Assembly (NCBI GenBank): GCA_021846505.1
Contig: JAJZWV010000014.1
Span: 1 to 58,343 of the forward strand
From: Bacillota bacterium
GTDB lineage: Bacteria; Bacillota; Sulfobacillia; Sulfobacillales; JAIMBI01
Length of the DNA stretch: 58,343 nucleotides
Reading direction: 5' to 3'
Positions 9,501 through 17,741 of the stretch are shown here, piece after piece. The notes under the pieces are model-generated. The model was not told the DNA's origin. It saw nothing but the letters and a program-made list of their open reading frames with translations, and did no database searches. A program made the translations under genes and the position numbers. The number at the start of each line of letters is the position of its first letter. The first letter of the stretch is position 1.

Positions 9501-9855
9501 CCGCGGCCACCTGCGCCTGGTCCATCACGTCGACGACGACCAGGTAGTCGCCCTGCGACGGGGTGGCCAGCGTGAAGGTGTTGCTGGTGGAGTAGTTTTG
9601 CATGTCCCTCCACTGGCCGGTGGGGCTCTCGACCCAAAACTGATACTCGGCCGTGCCATTGGGGTCACTGGCACTGGCCGTAAACGTGGCAGAGCCATTG
9701 GTGGGCCGGATCGGCCCGGTCAGGTGGACGCTGCCGGGGGTCACGGTCGGCGCGCTGTGCGCGATGACCGCCGCCGCCGGCACAATCGACATCCACACCA
9801 GCGATGAGGCCATCGTCAGGCCAGTAACCATCTTGCGCTTTCTAGTAGTTTGCAC
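6589..9855 (-). CDS. P2: secreted Ig-like mosaic surface protein (1088 aa)
   Basis: A paralogue of P1, P3 and P4. The GTG at 9855 is chosen because GAGGAGG lies 11 bases upstream and the protein then begins VQTTRKRKMVTGL, like P4; an upstream ATG at 10041 would add a non-homologous leader. A signal peptide (about 1-35) and two Y_Y_Y-like modules (about 38-225) come first. The middle block from GTASQVV to VVPG (about 232-868) is the beta type (SISIPVYEVGTPAAVDV, QPIWFTLKQSG, TITVTDVSNAAMP), shared with P3. The C-terminal block is the beta type (ELQVVNVDQAGDPIP, SSANVWMVSS) and ends in a fibronectin-III-like domain (about 985-1080; AVVSWSRP to YAFNVDAV), shared with P4. No wall-sorting signal is seen. 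It is probably exported to the cell surface; the partner is unknown. Confidence 0.87.
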   Translation of the reverse strand: MQTTRKRKMVTGLTMASSLVWMSIVPAAAVIAHSAPTVTPGSVHLTGPIRPTNGSATFTASASDPNGTAEYQFWVESPTGQWRDMQNYSTSNTFTLATPSQGDYLVVVDVMDQAQVAAGDWSQAQTTLPDGVFNGSTVSVASNASGSVSKGTPVTLTATSSGIFDPLYQFWYQDPSGTWHQSGAYQSSKTFTFTAGMSGTYKFVAFAKSPEAANNQHGALQSSVGTQVAYGTASQVVLTPASGSVVANGSATDMLTAKVEDSHGDVVANFNGMVNVSETVNAQGNGKLFPGSSNSGVIAIRNGTGLIPLGTSGDTSDGNAAYTLTSDNLMSAATSAGGTAGQGQVANVTYGSATVMTTAPSDNRLNLQSSLPNLESNQVSSATVWVQLEDSTGAPYTTTNGQLVHLTLGGTSRGSSFSASSSQTSASLQVPPGASQFPVTVYSAKGSAANGTITVQAQSGDQAETPLVPASISIPVYEVGTPAAVDVSQVGATVSNGTSLAVYQADVVDASGHTISVGPAAAGSMSVLDNSTTVNSSSHLDYYTESATSAGWHSGYLSGGIVSQPFSQGALDFGVRTVSSGNGQPVTITATDLTAGVSGSTLWHFAAPAAVLTETLPVYAGQPLASATVTAGGTATVSAQLADQYGHAMQEAGQPIWFTLKQSGIAALPNGASQSGDTYEAFTNSQGIASIPLTVLSGTAGDSFDVTTSALIGNNSTYATSPTYEVVSPSNYATSLTLTSGTAVETVITGSTLTVPAGMPLATVTGLLANALGGLTAGNNYDQLLFHSSNSGVVSVGRGTAAGASQLEEPSSIYQESAFTPGGTYTFGRGEHLRDGLYAGKAGTATITVTDVSNAAMPSASFTVKVVPGPALKTPWIEYQGQQVSASNPVSLTANSPVELQVVNVDQAGDPIPVPSTGSLSVTLPSLPSGEQWTSVSGGAAVTTVAIPASASSANVWMVSSASASVSTDSLGYDTAYYQATGITAAAGSGEGTGSETRGAVVSWSRPSAGAADVSAYQIWVIPYANGAPDFAQAYDAIPNESRSATSAAVTGLTETTQYAFNVDAVTQVGSNASAVVKGTPSSPAIHP

Positions 9856-9866
9856 TCGAGAAACAT

Positions 9867-9873
9867 CCTCCTC
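9867..9873 (-). promoter_or_regulatory. Ribosome binding site fixing the P2 GTG start
   Basis: GAGGAGG (leftward) ends 11 bases before GTG 9855. The same site and spacing precede the starts of P3 (13524-13530) and P4 (17308-17315), supporting homologous starts for these three genes. Confidence 0.7.
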
Positions 9874-9999
9874 GTTCGGTTCTGTGTCCCTCTGCCCACG
9901 GCAGGAAGCCCAGCCGGGCTGGGTGCGCCGTGAATGCGCCCCGGCAGGAATGCAGGAAACACGGCCTTCGGGCCATTCCTTAAGCCCGATTCGCGCTCT

Positions 10000-10008
10000 A
10001 TCATGCCA
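10000..10008 (-). promoter_or_regulatory. Candidate extended -10 promoter of P2
   Basis: Read leftward the site is TGG-CATGAT (TGn plus a -10-like hexamer), about 140 bases before the GTG start. It lies in a segment that aligns without gaps with the region upstream of P4 (TTCGGC, AAAT, CAGGA and ATGG-AT-AT at equal spacing). No clear -35 hexamer is present. Confidence 0.4.
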
Positions 10009-10159
10009 TAGCCTGCGCCCATGTCCTGAGCGAGCAAACAATATTTGCGCCGAAATCCTCGCGAAGGAATGGTTTCCACAGACTCATCAAACCACCAGAG
10101 CCAATAGTGGCGGTATTTGGCCTGTCGTTCGCCCCTCTTGGCACCTACCATGAAAGCAC

Positions 10160-10191
10160 GGGCGAGAGATGCCGCGCGGCATCTCTCGCCC
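10160..10191 (-). terminator. 32-bp perfect palindrome after P3
   Basis: GGGCGAGAGATGCCGC is followed directly by its exact reverse complement, 36 bases past the P3 stop in the leftward direction. It is a strong hairpin with a short T-containing stretch after it (GTGCTTTC). It separates P3 from the P2 promoter region (9874-10159), in which I see no gene. Confidence 0.65.
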
Positions 10192-10227
10192 GCATCGATC
10201 GATCCCCCGCACCTTGGGGCGGTGGGG

Positions 10228-13200
10228 TTAGTTGGTGAACGTTGCCGTCTTTACCTGATCCGGGCTTGTCGGCAGGTCTTGCACCGTCACGGTGCCGGAT
10301 TGAGCACTGCTCGGAAGTGTGCCATCCACCACCGTGATGGTGAACTGTCCGCTGGTGGCTCCCACCGCTTCCTGCGTAGTGGCACTGGCAAGGGCACTCC
10401 CATTGGCACTGGCCGTCGCACTCGTGCTGGCCGCGTCCCAGCTGGCCCACACCAGGTTCCCCGCCGGCAGCGCTTCGCCAAACAGGTTGTCCGCAGTGAC
10501 CGTGTAGGTGGCACTTGAGGGACCGCTGCCGCCCGGCGCGTTCGCCGACGTCGGCGCGATCGCAAGCTGCTGCGCCGCATCCATGGCCATCGCATCGCCA
10601 ATGTTGCTGGACGTCACCGATCCGGTGCTTTCAAACCACACCGGCGCGCTGGACTGGCCCGGCAAGATGCTCACCACGGCCATGGGGCTCGCGAAGCCCC
10701 CCAAGGACGTCGCCCACTCGCCATTGGCCACCGTGGGCAAAATCACCTCCAGAGGTGTCGTCCCGCTCACCGCGATGGGGTCGCCGCCGGCGTCTACGTT
10801 CTTGACCCACATTTCCGTCACCGTGCCGGACGACAGATTGCCCGGATTGTTGCCGCCAGACAGCGGCGCGCCGCTGTAGTACAGCTGGGCGTTCGGCAGG
10901 GGAGCGCCGGGCACCACCCTGACGGTGAAGGAGGCGGAGGGCATGGCCGCATTAGACACGTCGGTTACCGTGATGGTGGCGGTGCCGGCGCTGCCGGCGT
11001 AAAGGCCGTCTGAGGAGAACTCCCCCGACCCAAACGCATAGACTCCACCCGAAGTTGCGTTGCCGTCATATACGGTGGAATACTCTAGCTGACTCGCCTG
11101 CCGGTCGTCGCCGCGGCCCACACTCACCATACCGGAGTTGCTGGACTGGAACAGCAGCTCGTCATAGTAGTTGCCCGACGTCAGCCCGCCCAGCGCATTT
11201 TGGAGGGTGGCCGTAATCGTGCTCAGCGGCATGCCGGCGGGCACCGTGAGGGTGGCGCCGTTCAGCATCGCCGACCCGGCAGAGAGCGTGACACCGGTCG
11301 CATAGTCGGACGGGGCCACCACATTGAACCTTTGGCTGTACTCGGGGTAGGAGTGGCCCGGCTCCCCCCCGACACTCCCGGAGGCCGATACTTGAAAGAA
11401 GGTGTCGGCTGTGGCATTGCTCAGCACCCTCAAGGGGATAGACGCAATGCCCTGCGCGTTGGTGAACGCCTCATACACGTCGCCCGCTTGGCTGGCCCCG
11501 TTGGGCAGGGCCGCCATCCCGCTGTTCTGCAGGGTAAACCACACGGGCTGCCCCGCTTCCTGCACGGCATTGCGATACTGGTCCTTCAGCTGGAAGGATG
11601 AAGTAGTGATGGCGCCGGCCGTCACGGTGGTGTGGCTCAGCTCTTTCCCGGCATACCGCGGCAGCTGCCCCACGTATCCTGCCGTCGGCGCCGCGAAGTG
11701 CCACGTGAAGCTGCCAGACACATTGGGCGCCGCCGACAGATCCGTGGCCGTGATGGTGAGCGGCTTTCCGCTGCCACCCTCTTCGGTAGCCACCGAAAAG
11801 TCCGCCATGCCGGTGCTGAATGACAGGCTCATCAGCCCCGGGCTGTCCGTCGCCGACGACGCGAGGTGGAATCCGGTGCCGTCGACGGAGGTGGTGAAGT
11901 AGTCCAGGCCCGCGGACGGGTTGGCGGTGGCAGAGTTGTCCAGCACCGACATGGTCCCCGACGAGGCCGGGCCCAGTGAGATCGTGTGCCCGCTGGCATC
12001 CACCACGTCGGCTTGGTACACCGGGTACCCGCCCCGCGTCATGCCCACTTGGCTCACATCCACCGCCGCCGGGGTGCCGACTTCGTACACGGGAATGCTG
12101 ATCGACCCTGGCACCAGCGGCGCCTGCGACGGGTCGCCGCTCTGCGCCTGCACCGTGAGGGTGCCGTTGCTGCCTTTTTCGCTGTACACGGTCACCGGAA
12201 ACTGGCTCGCACCCGCCGGCACCTGGATGGACGCGGTGGTTTGGCTGCTGGCGGCCGAGAAGCTGCCGCTGGCCGTGCCCCCCAGGGTTAGATTCACGTA
12301 CTGGCCGTTGGCGGTCGAGTACGGCGCGCCGGTGCTGTCCTCCAACTGCACCCACACGGTCGCACTGCTGACGTGGTTGCTCTCCAGGTTGGGCAGGTTC
12401 GACTGCAGCATCAGCATGTTGTCAGTGGGCGCGGTGGTCATGACGGTGGCGGACCCGTAGGTCACGTTGGCCACCTGGCTCTGAGTCGCGACGCCCCCCT
12501 GGCCGGAGTTGGTAGACATCAGGTTGTCCGACCGCAGGATGTAGGTGTAGTTGCCGTCAATCGGCAAGGCACTCGTGAGCACCGTGCCCTGCCCATTGGC
12601 TACCGCCACTTGGGTACCATCCGCCGTCTTGCCCGAGCTGTCCAGGAAGGTAAACGCTCCGTGCCCCTGCGGGTTGGCCACTTGCACGACCACCGTGCCG
12701 GTAAAGTTCGCCACCACGTCGCCGTGGCTATCTTCCACTGTGGCCGTCAGCATGTCCGTCGCGCTGCCGTTGGCCACCACCGTCGGACTGGCCATCGTCA
12801 GCACCACCTGGCTCGCCGTGCCGTAGGCCACCTGCGTGCCGACGTTGCTCTGCAAGGCGCCGTGCTGGTTGTTCGCCGCCTCGGGGCTCTTGGCAAACGC
12901 CACGAACTTGTAGGTGCCCGACATCCCGGCCGTGAACGTGAATTGATTGCTGCTTTGGTAGGGCCCACTCTGGTGCCAGGTGCCATTGGGCTCCTGGTAC
13001 CAGAACTGATACAGCGGGTCAAAGATGCCGCTCGACGTGGCCGTCAGCGTGACCAAGGTGCCCTTGGACACGGATCCGCTGGCGTTGGACGCTACTGACA
13101 CGGTGGAGCCGTTGAACACCCCATCGGGCAGGGTAGTCTGCGCCTGGCTCCAGTCCCCCGCGGCCACCTGCGCCTGGTCCAGCACGTCGACCACGACCAA

Positions 13201-13512
13201 GTAGTCCCCTTGGGACGGCGTGGCCAGCGCAAACGTGTTGTTGGTGGAGTAGTTTTGCATGTCCGTCCACTGGCCGTTCGGGCTCTCGACCCAAAACTGA
13301 TACTCGGCGGTGCCATTGGGGTCACTGGCACTGGCCGTAAACGTGACGGAGCCATTGGTGGGCCGAATCGGCCCGCTCAAGTGGACGCTGCCGGGCGTCA
13401 CGGTCGGCGTGGTCATCGCCATGACCGCTGTCGCCGGCAAAATCGACATCCACGCCAGCGAAGAGGCCATCGTCAGGCTTGACCACATGCGCCGCTTGCG
13501 ATCCCGCTGCAT
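10228..13512 (-). CDS. P3: secreted Ig-like mosaic surface protein (1094 aa)
   Basis: A paralogue of P1, P2 and P4. The ATG at 13512 (MQRDRKRRM) is chosen over the ATG at 13560 because GAGGAGG lies 11 bases upstream and the signal peptide then aligns with the others. Two Y_Y_Y-like modules (about 36-225) precede a beta-type middle block (GTASQVVLTMASPTV to VVPG, about 230-867; SISIPVYEVGTPAAVDV, AGQPVWFTLQNSG) like P2. The C-terminal block is the alpha type (PNAQLYYSG, WVKNVDAGGDPI, LPGQSSAPVWF, AMDAAQQLAI) like P1. P3 is therefore P2-like up to VVPG and P1-like after it. No anchor motif is seen. It is probably surface-located. Confidence 0.87.
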   Translation of the reverse strand: MQRDRKRRMWSSLTMASSLAWMSILPATAVMAMTTPTVTPGSVHLSGPIRPTNGSVTFTASASDPNGTAEYQFWVESPNGQWTDMQNYSTNNTFALATPSQGDYLVVVDVLDQAQVAAGDWSQAQTTLPDGVFNGSTVSVASNASGSVSKGTLVTLTATSSGIFDPLYQFWYQEPNGTWHQSGPYQSSNQFTFTAGMSGTYKFVAFAKSPEAANNQHGALQSNVGTQVAYGTASQVVLTMASPTVVANGSATDMLTATVEDSHGDVVANFTGTVVVQVANPQGHGAFTFLDSSGKTADGTQVAVANGQGTVLTSALPIDGNYTYILRSDNLMSTNSGQGGVATQSQVANVTYGSATVMTTAPTDNMLMLQSNLPNLESNHVSSATVWVQLEDSTGAPYSTANGQYVNLTLGGTASGSFSAASSQTTASIQVPAGASQFPVTVYSEKGSNGTLTVQAQSGDPSQAPLVPGSISIPVYEVGTPAAVDVSQVGMTRGGYPVYQADVVDASGHTISLGPASSGTMSVLDNSATANPSAGLDYFTTSVDGTGFHLASSATDSPGLMSLSFSTGMADFSVATEEGGSGKPLTITATDLSAAPNVSGSFTWHFAAPTAGYVGQLPRYAGKELSHTTVTAGAITTSSFQLKDQYRNAVQEAGQPVWFTLQNSGMAALPNGASQAGDVYEAFTNAQGIASIPLRVLSNATADTFFQVSASGSVGGEPGHSYPEYSQRFNVVAPSDYATGVTLSAGSAMLNGATLTVPAGMPLSTITATLQNALGGLTSGNYYDELLFQSSNSGMVSVGRGDDRQASQLEYSTVYDGNATSGGVYAFGSGEFSSDGLYAGSAGTATITVTDVSNAAMPSASFTVRVVPGAPLPNAQLYYSGAPLSGGNNPGNLSSGTVTEMWVKNVDAGGDPIAVSGTTPLEVILPTVANGEWATSLGGFASPMAVVSILPGQSSAPVWFESTGSVTSSNIGDAMAMDAAQQLAIAPTSANAPGGSGPSSATYTVTADNLFGEALPAGNLVWASWDAASTSATASANGSALASATTQEAVGATSGQFTITVVDGTLPSSAQSGTVTVQDLPTSPDQVKTATFTN

Positions 13513-13667
13513 TGTCTCTCGTACCTCCTCATCTGTTGGGTGCCTGGGAGTGGCAATCAATCATTTCGAAGGGCCACGATTCGCCAGGCTCCAACGTTTT
13601 TCCTGCCGTGGCGCAACCTTATTTCACAGGAACATCGGGCCACGCGCGCCAACGGGCCCAAGCCCAC

Positions 13668-13842
13668 TGCATGCTGCCGGAGGCAGCCGCGTCCACGGAG
13701 AGGGTGTGCCCGCTGGCGTCGACGACGTCCGTCCGGCGCACCCCGACGCCGCTGCCGGTCATGCCCACCTGTGTCGCCGCCACTGCGGCGGGCGTGCCCA
13801 CTTCGTAGACCGGAATGCTGATCGGCGCCGGCACCAGGGGCC
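13668..13842 (-). pseudogene. Relic of a fifth P-type gene (beta middle block)
   Basis: Between P3 and P4 the leftward strand encodes APISIPVYEVGTPAAVA, then TQVGMTGSG, then DVVDASGHTLSVDAA and SGSM. This matches one stretch of the beta middle block of P2 and P3 (VPxSISIPVYEVGTPAAVDV to SGTMSV). The similarity stops on both sides: upstream is unrelated sequence, and downstream it runs into WAWARWRAW and a stop. There is no signal peptide or N-terminal module. It is a gene fragment left by deletion or recombination. The surrounding 13531-13667 and 13843-14032 hold no other gene that I can see. Confidence 0.75.
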
Positions 13843-14032
13843 TTACCGACTTTGACCTCGCTTGGTTTGGGGTAACTGCCTGGTGCACCAGCAGGATTCG
13901 CCGCGATACCACATCGTTCCTTTACGAGGGACAACCTTAAGCGGCCTCCAGCGATGGGGTTCGCCAATTTAGCCAGCGTCCGCGCCCATTCACGCGGGTT
14001 CGACTGGACGCGAAGCGGGCCTGTGCGCACAG

Positions 14033-14066
14033 AGCGGGAGCGCAGATCGCCGTCTGCGCTCCCGCT
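14033..14066 (-). terminator. Hairpin terminator after P4
   Basis: Arms AGCGGGAGCGCAGA and TCTGCGCTCCCGCT are perfectly complementary with a six-base loop, about 22 bases past the P4 stop in the leftward direction. Confidence 0.7.
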
Positions 14067-14087
14067 GCTCTCTTTATTGGGTCAGCG

Positions 14088-17000
14088 CTAGGGTGTCATA
14101 GGAGTCGTTGGGGTCCCCTTGACCACCGCACTCGGGCTAGAGTACACCGCATCCACGTTGAACGAATACGTATCGTGCTCCGTCAGGCCCCCCGTGACGG
14201 TCACCGCCGAGATGCTCGATGGCAGGAAGCCACTGGCATTCGCCGACACGCTGAGATCACCTGTGGGCACCGCGAAGGGCGTACCGGAGGGACTCACCGG
14301 AATCGCCCACACCTGATAGCCCACCAGATTCGCGGTGTAGCTGGAGGACGGGTCCGTCCAGGTGAGGTTCACCGCATCCGTGGGATCGGTCCCGGATTGG
14401 GCGGCCGACAGGTTCGCCACGGCGTAGCCGGACGTCGCCGATGGACCCGTGGTGTACGTGGTGGCCGAACTACTCACCAGCCACACGTTGGCGGAGGAGG
14501 ACCCCGCCGGGATGTTCACGACGAGCCCGGTGGACGTTGCCCCGCCAGATGTCGTCGCCCAGCCTTCGCCGGCTGGCACGAGGGGCAATCCAACTGCCAG
14601 CGGGGCCGTCCCGCTGACATCAATGGGGTTGCCTCCCGCGTCGACATTGACAACCTGCAACTCTATGGGCGCGTTCGCCGACAGATTCACCACGTTCGCG
14701 GGGGAGCTCACCTCCGTGCCGTTGTACTCCAGAATTTGACCCGTGGCAGATCCAGGCACCACCGTGTAGGTGTACTTCTGCTTGGGCCCATTCACACCAT
14801 CGGACACGTCCTGCACGGTGATAGTTGCCGTCCCGGTCAACCCGGCAACCAAGCCGGTTCCGTTGGGGCCCGGGCCGCCAAGGTTTGCGACCCCGTTGGG
14901 CCCCAGCTCCAGCTGCGCGCTTGTTTGGCCCGCGCCACCAACACCCACCACATTGGGGTTGTTGGACGTCACCTCAATGTAGTCGCCCTGGTTGGGCCCA
15001 GCAGGGGGAGGGGGAGTCGGCGGCGAGGTTGGCCCGTAAACCGCCTCGTCCGCCACGTTCATTCCGGTGATGGTGGCGGTCAGCCCAGACCCAGCCGCAA
15101 GGGTGCCACCGGACAAGGTCGTCTGGAGGCTCGTCACGTAGTTGCCGATAGACCGCACCATGATCTCCGGCGACATTGACAAATCCGGGTTGTAGTTGCC
15201 TGAACCCAGCATCCCAGCTGCGGTAATGTCCGCGTTGTTGCCGTTAACATCACTGGACAGCACGGTCACATTGATGGTCGCCACGCCTGAGCTATTGGTG
15301 AACGCCCGGTAGGTGTCACCAGAGGCACTGGCGTTGTTCGGCAGGGCCAACACGCCGCCCGTGCTGAGGGTGAAGTAGATCGGCTGGTTCGCCATCGCGA
15401 CCGGGTTGCCGTTGATGTCCGTCAGCTGAGCCGACTCGCTGATGGTCTCACCCGCCGTAACGCTGGACAGCGGCAGCGTGCTGTCGTTGATCGTGAACTC
15501 CGCATAGCCAGGCGCCCCGACCTTGTAGGTGTAGGTGGCGGCAGCGGACGCGATGCTGCTGTTGGTGTCCGTCACCGTGAGCGTAGCCGGGCTGCTCTGA
15601 TACGCGGTATTCTCCACGGTGAACGTCCCCACACCGTTGTTGATCGGGATGTCCACCAAGTGGCTGTGCGTGGTCTGGGCCGTAGGAACCGCACCCATCG
15701 ACAGCTCGAGGTTGCCCGAGTTGGCGGCCACACTGAGCTTGCTGTTGATGCCCGAGCCGCTGCCCGTGGAAATCAGGTTGCCGTTGGCGTCTTCCACCAT
15801 CACGGTATACGTCGTATACGTGAGTCCGCCCGCCACCCCCATGCTCGATGTGATGGCCAGGTGGGTCGGCACTCCTGCCTCATACAGGCTGATGGACACC
15901 GGCGCCGCTGCCGTGAGCGGGTCACCCGAAACGGGCGTGGCCGATACCGTCACGGTGCCCGACGCATTTTGCGGTGTGTACACGTACACGCTGGCCGAAC
16001 CGTTGCTCGCGTTGTCCAGCGGGACCACTTCCGACGTCTGGGTGCTACTGGCACTGAACGAGCCCGAGCCAGCGATCGTCAGGTCAGCATAGTACGTGTT
16101 GCTCACAGGCGTGTATGGGTTCCCCGCCTGGTCCGCCACGCTCACCGTCACCATGGCGGTGTCCTTGGCATTGTTGGACATTCCGGACACGTTGCTGCTG
16201 AGCATCAAGCTAGCCGCGACCGCCGTCTGGGCCGTCACCATCGCCGTGGCGTTGCTGTAGTTGATGTTGGCCACTTGGCCCTGACCCGAGACACCGCCGG
16301 CGCCGCTGACCGCGCTGGTCAGGTTGTCAGCGACGATGGACACTACACTGCCCGCATCCGCAGTCGGCACCGCGAACGACGTGGTGGCCACGCCGCTGGT
16401 AACGGCATACGTGTCACCGCTGTTGATGCCACCGGTGCTGATGCGCATGTTCGCGTTGTTGTCGTTCAGCGTCAGGGTCCCGCTGAAGTTGGCCACGCGG
16501 TCCCCGTGGCTATCTTCCACCGTGTAGGTCACCAGGCCGGTGGCCGACGTGTCCGCCACCACCGTCTGGCTGGCCGGGCTCACCACCACTTGGCTCGCCG
16601 TGCCGTAGGCCACCTGCGTGCCCACATTGCTCTGCAAGGCCCCGTGCTGGTTGTTCGCCGCCTCCGGGCTCTTGGCAAACGCCACGAACTTGTACGTGCC
16701 CGACATCCCGGCCGTGAACGTGAACGTCTTGCTGCTTTGGTAGGCCCCACTCTGGTGCCAGGTGCCGCTCGGGTCTTGGTACCAGAACTGATACAGCGGG
16801 CTGAAAATGCCGCTCGACGTGGCCGTCAGCGTGACCGAGGCCCCTTTCGCGACTTCGTTGCCGTTGGCGTTGGACGCCACCGAGACGGTGGAGCCGTTAA
16901 ACACGCCATCGGGCAGCGTGGTCTGGGCCATGTTCCAATCGCCCGCGGCCACCTGCGCCTGGTCCATCACGTCGACGACGACCAGGTAGTCGCCCTGCGA

Positions 17001-17297
17001 CGGGGTGGCCAGCGTGAAGGTGTTGCTCGTGGAGTAGTTTTGCATGTCACTCCACTGGCCGTTCGGGCTCTGCACCCAAAACTGATACTCGGCCGTGCCA
17101 TTGGGGTCACTGGCACTGGCCGTAAACGTGGCGGAGCCATTGGTGGGCCGAATCGGCCCGGTCAGGTGGACGCTGCCGGGGGTCACGGTCGGCGCGCTGT
17201 GCGCCAAGACCGCCGTCGCCGGCAAAATCGACATCCACGCCAAGGATGAGGCCATCGTCAGGCCGGTAATCACCTTGCTCCGTTTCGCGGTTTGCAC
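14088..17297 (-). CDS. P4: secreted Ig-like mosaic surface protein (1069 aa)
   Basis: A paralogue of P1-P3. The GTG at 17297 (VQTAKRSKVITGL) follows GAGGAGG at 17308-17315, matching P2; an ATG at 17390 has no such support. After the signal peptide and two Y_Y_Y-like modules (about 38-228), the middle block up to VVPG (about 847) is the alpha type (SISLYEAGVPTHLAI, SSMGVAGGLTYTTYTVMVED) like P1, with a proline-rich linker (PTSPPTPPPPAGP). The C-terminal block is the beta type (IELQVVNVDAGGNPID, SSSANVWLVSS) and ends in an FN3-like domain (YSFNVDAVYSSPSAVVKGTP) like P2. P4 is therefore P1-like before VVPG and P2-like after it. No anchor motif is seen. It is probably exported and surface-located. 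Confidence 0.87.
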   Translation of the reverse strand: MQTAKRSKVITGLTMASSLAWMSILPATAVLAHSAPTVTPGSVHLTGPIRPTNGSATFTASASDPNGTAEYQFWVQSPNGQWSDMQNYSTSNTFTLATPSQGDYLVVVDVMDQAQVAAGDWNMAQTTLPDGVFNGSTVSVASNANGNEVAKGASVTLTATSSGIFSPLYQFWYQDPSGTWHQSGAYQSSKTFTFTAGMSGTYKFVAFAKSPEAANNQHGALQSNVGTQVAYGTASQVVVSPASQTVVADTSATGLVTYTVEDSHGDRVANFSGTLTLNDNNANMRISTGGINSGDTYAVTSGVATTSFAVPTADAGSVVSIVADNLTSAVSGAGGVSGQGQVANINYSNATAMVTAQTAVAASLMLSSNVSGMSNNAKDTAMVTVSVADQAGNPYTPVSNTYYADLTIAGSGSFSASSTQTSEVVPLDNASNGSASVYVYTPQNASGTVTVSATPVSGDPLTAAAPVSISLYEAGVPTHLAITSSMGVAGGLTYTTYTVMVEDANGNLISTGSGSGINSKLSVAANSGNLELSMGAVPTAQTTHSHLVDIPINNGVGTFTVENTAYQSSPATLTVTDTNSSIASAAATYTYKVGAPGYAEFTINDSTLPLSSVTAGETISESAQLTDINGNPVAMANQPIYFTLSTGGVLALPNNASASGDTYRAFTNSSGVATINVTVLSSDVNGNNADITAAGMLGSGNYNPDLSMSPEIMVRSIGNYVTSLQTTLSGGTLAAGSGLTATITGMNVADEAVYGPTSPPTPPPPAGPNQGDYIEVTSNNPNVVGVGGAGQTSAQLELGPNGVANLGGPGPNGTGLVAGLTGTATITVQDVSDGVNGPKQKYTYTVVPGSATGQILEYNGTEVSSPANVVNLSANAPIELQVVNVDAGGNPIDVSGTAPLAVGLPLVPAGEGWATTSGGATSTGLVVNIPAGSSSANVWLVSSSATTYTTGPSATSGYAVANLSAAQSGTDPTDAVNLTWTDPSSSYTANLVGYQVWAIPVSPSGTPFAVPTGDLSVSANASGFLPSSISAVTVTGGLTEHDTYSFNVDAVYSSPSAVVKGTPTTPMTP

Positions 17298-17624
17298 TAT
17301 GAAGATGCCCTCCTCATGGAGACCTTTTCGGTCCCGCAACCAACCTGCCATGAAACCAGACCTGTTGGACTGTTCAACACGGCCAGCCAAGTCATTGGCC
17401 TAAAAGTCCGCCAACGTCTGTGGCTCGTGCCACCCAGCAGAATCCCGGTCTCCGCTTCATGCCGTCTGAACGCCGAGCCAAGCATCTATCCGCTGGTGAC
17501 AAGTCGCCTGTGTAAGGCCGGCTCTCATCCACTGTTCGGCAAACCTGCGGTGAACCCCAAGGCTTTCCGCTGGATCTGCTGAAACACGGCAGACGCGGAG
17601 GCAGGTTTACTGCTTCCGACTGGG

Positions 17625-17633
17625 ATAATACCA
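17625..17633 (-). promoter_or_regulatory. Extended -10 promoter candidate for P4
   Basis: Read leftward the site is TGG-TATTAT, a good extended -10 element. No obvious -35 hexamer stands 16-18 bases upstream. It would give a 5' leader of about 320 bases before the GTG at 17297. The segment is homologous to the P2 upstream region. No gene is seen in 17298-17741. Confidence 0.5.
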
Positions 17634-17741
17634 TGCCTTGTCCCTAAATCCTGCTGTCTGGCGCAGAATTTATGCCGAACCCCGCGTTTCGGTAATGCCG
17701 GGGCATGGCTGGCACGGCTGGAAACAGGCGTTTCTCGCTTT

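Noticed and set aside
10160-10191. 32-bp palindrome considered as a phage or IS attachment/inverted end
   Set aside because: A single site directly after a stop codon, with similar hairpins after P2 and P4; a terminator explains it better and no transposase is present.
13557-14030. Whole P3-P4 gap as a complete small gene
   Set aside because: Only 13668-13842 matches the paralogues; both flanks are unrelated and there is no signal peptide or ribosome binding site.
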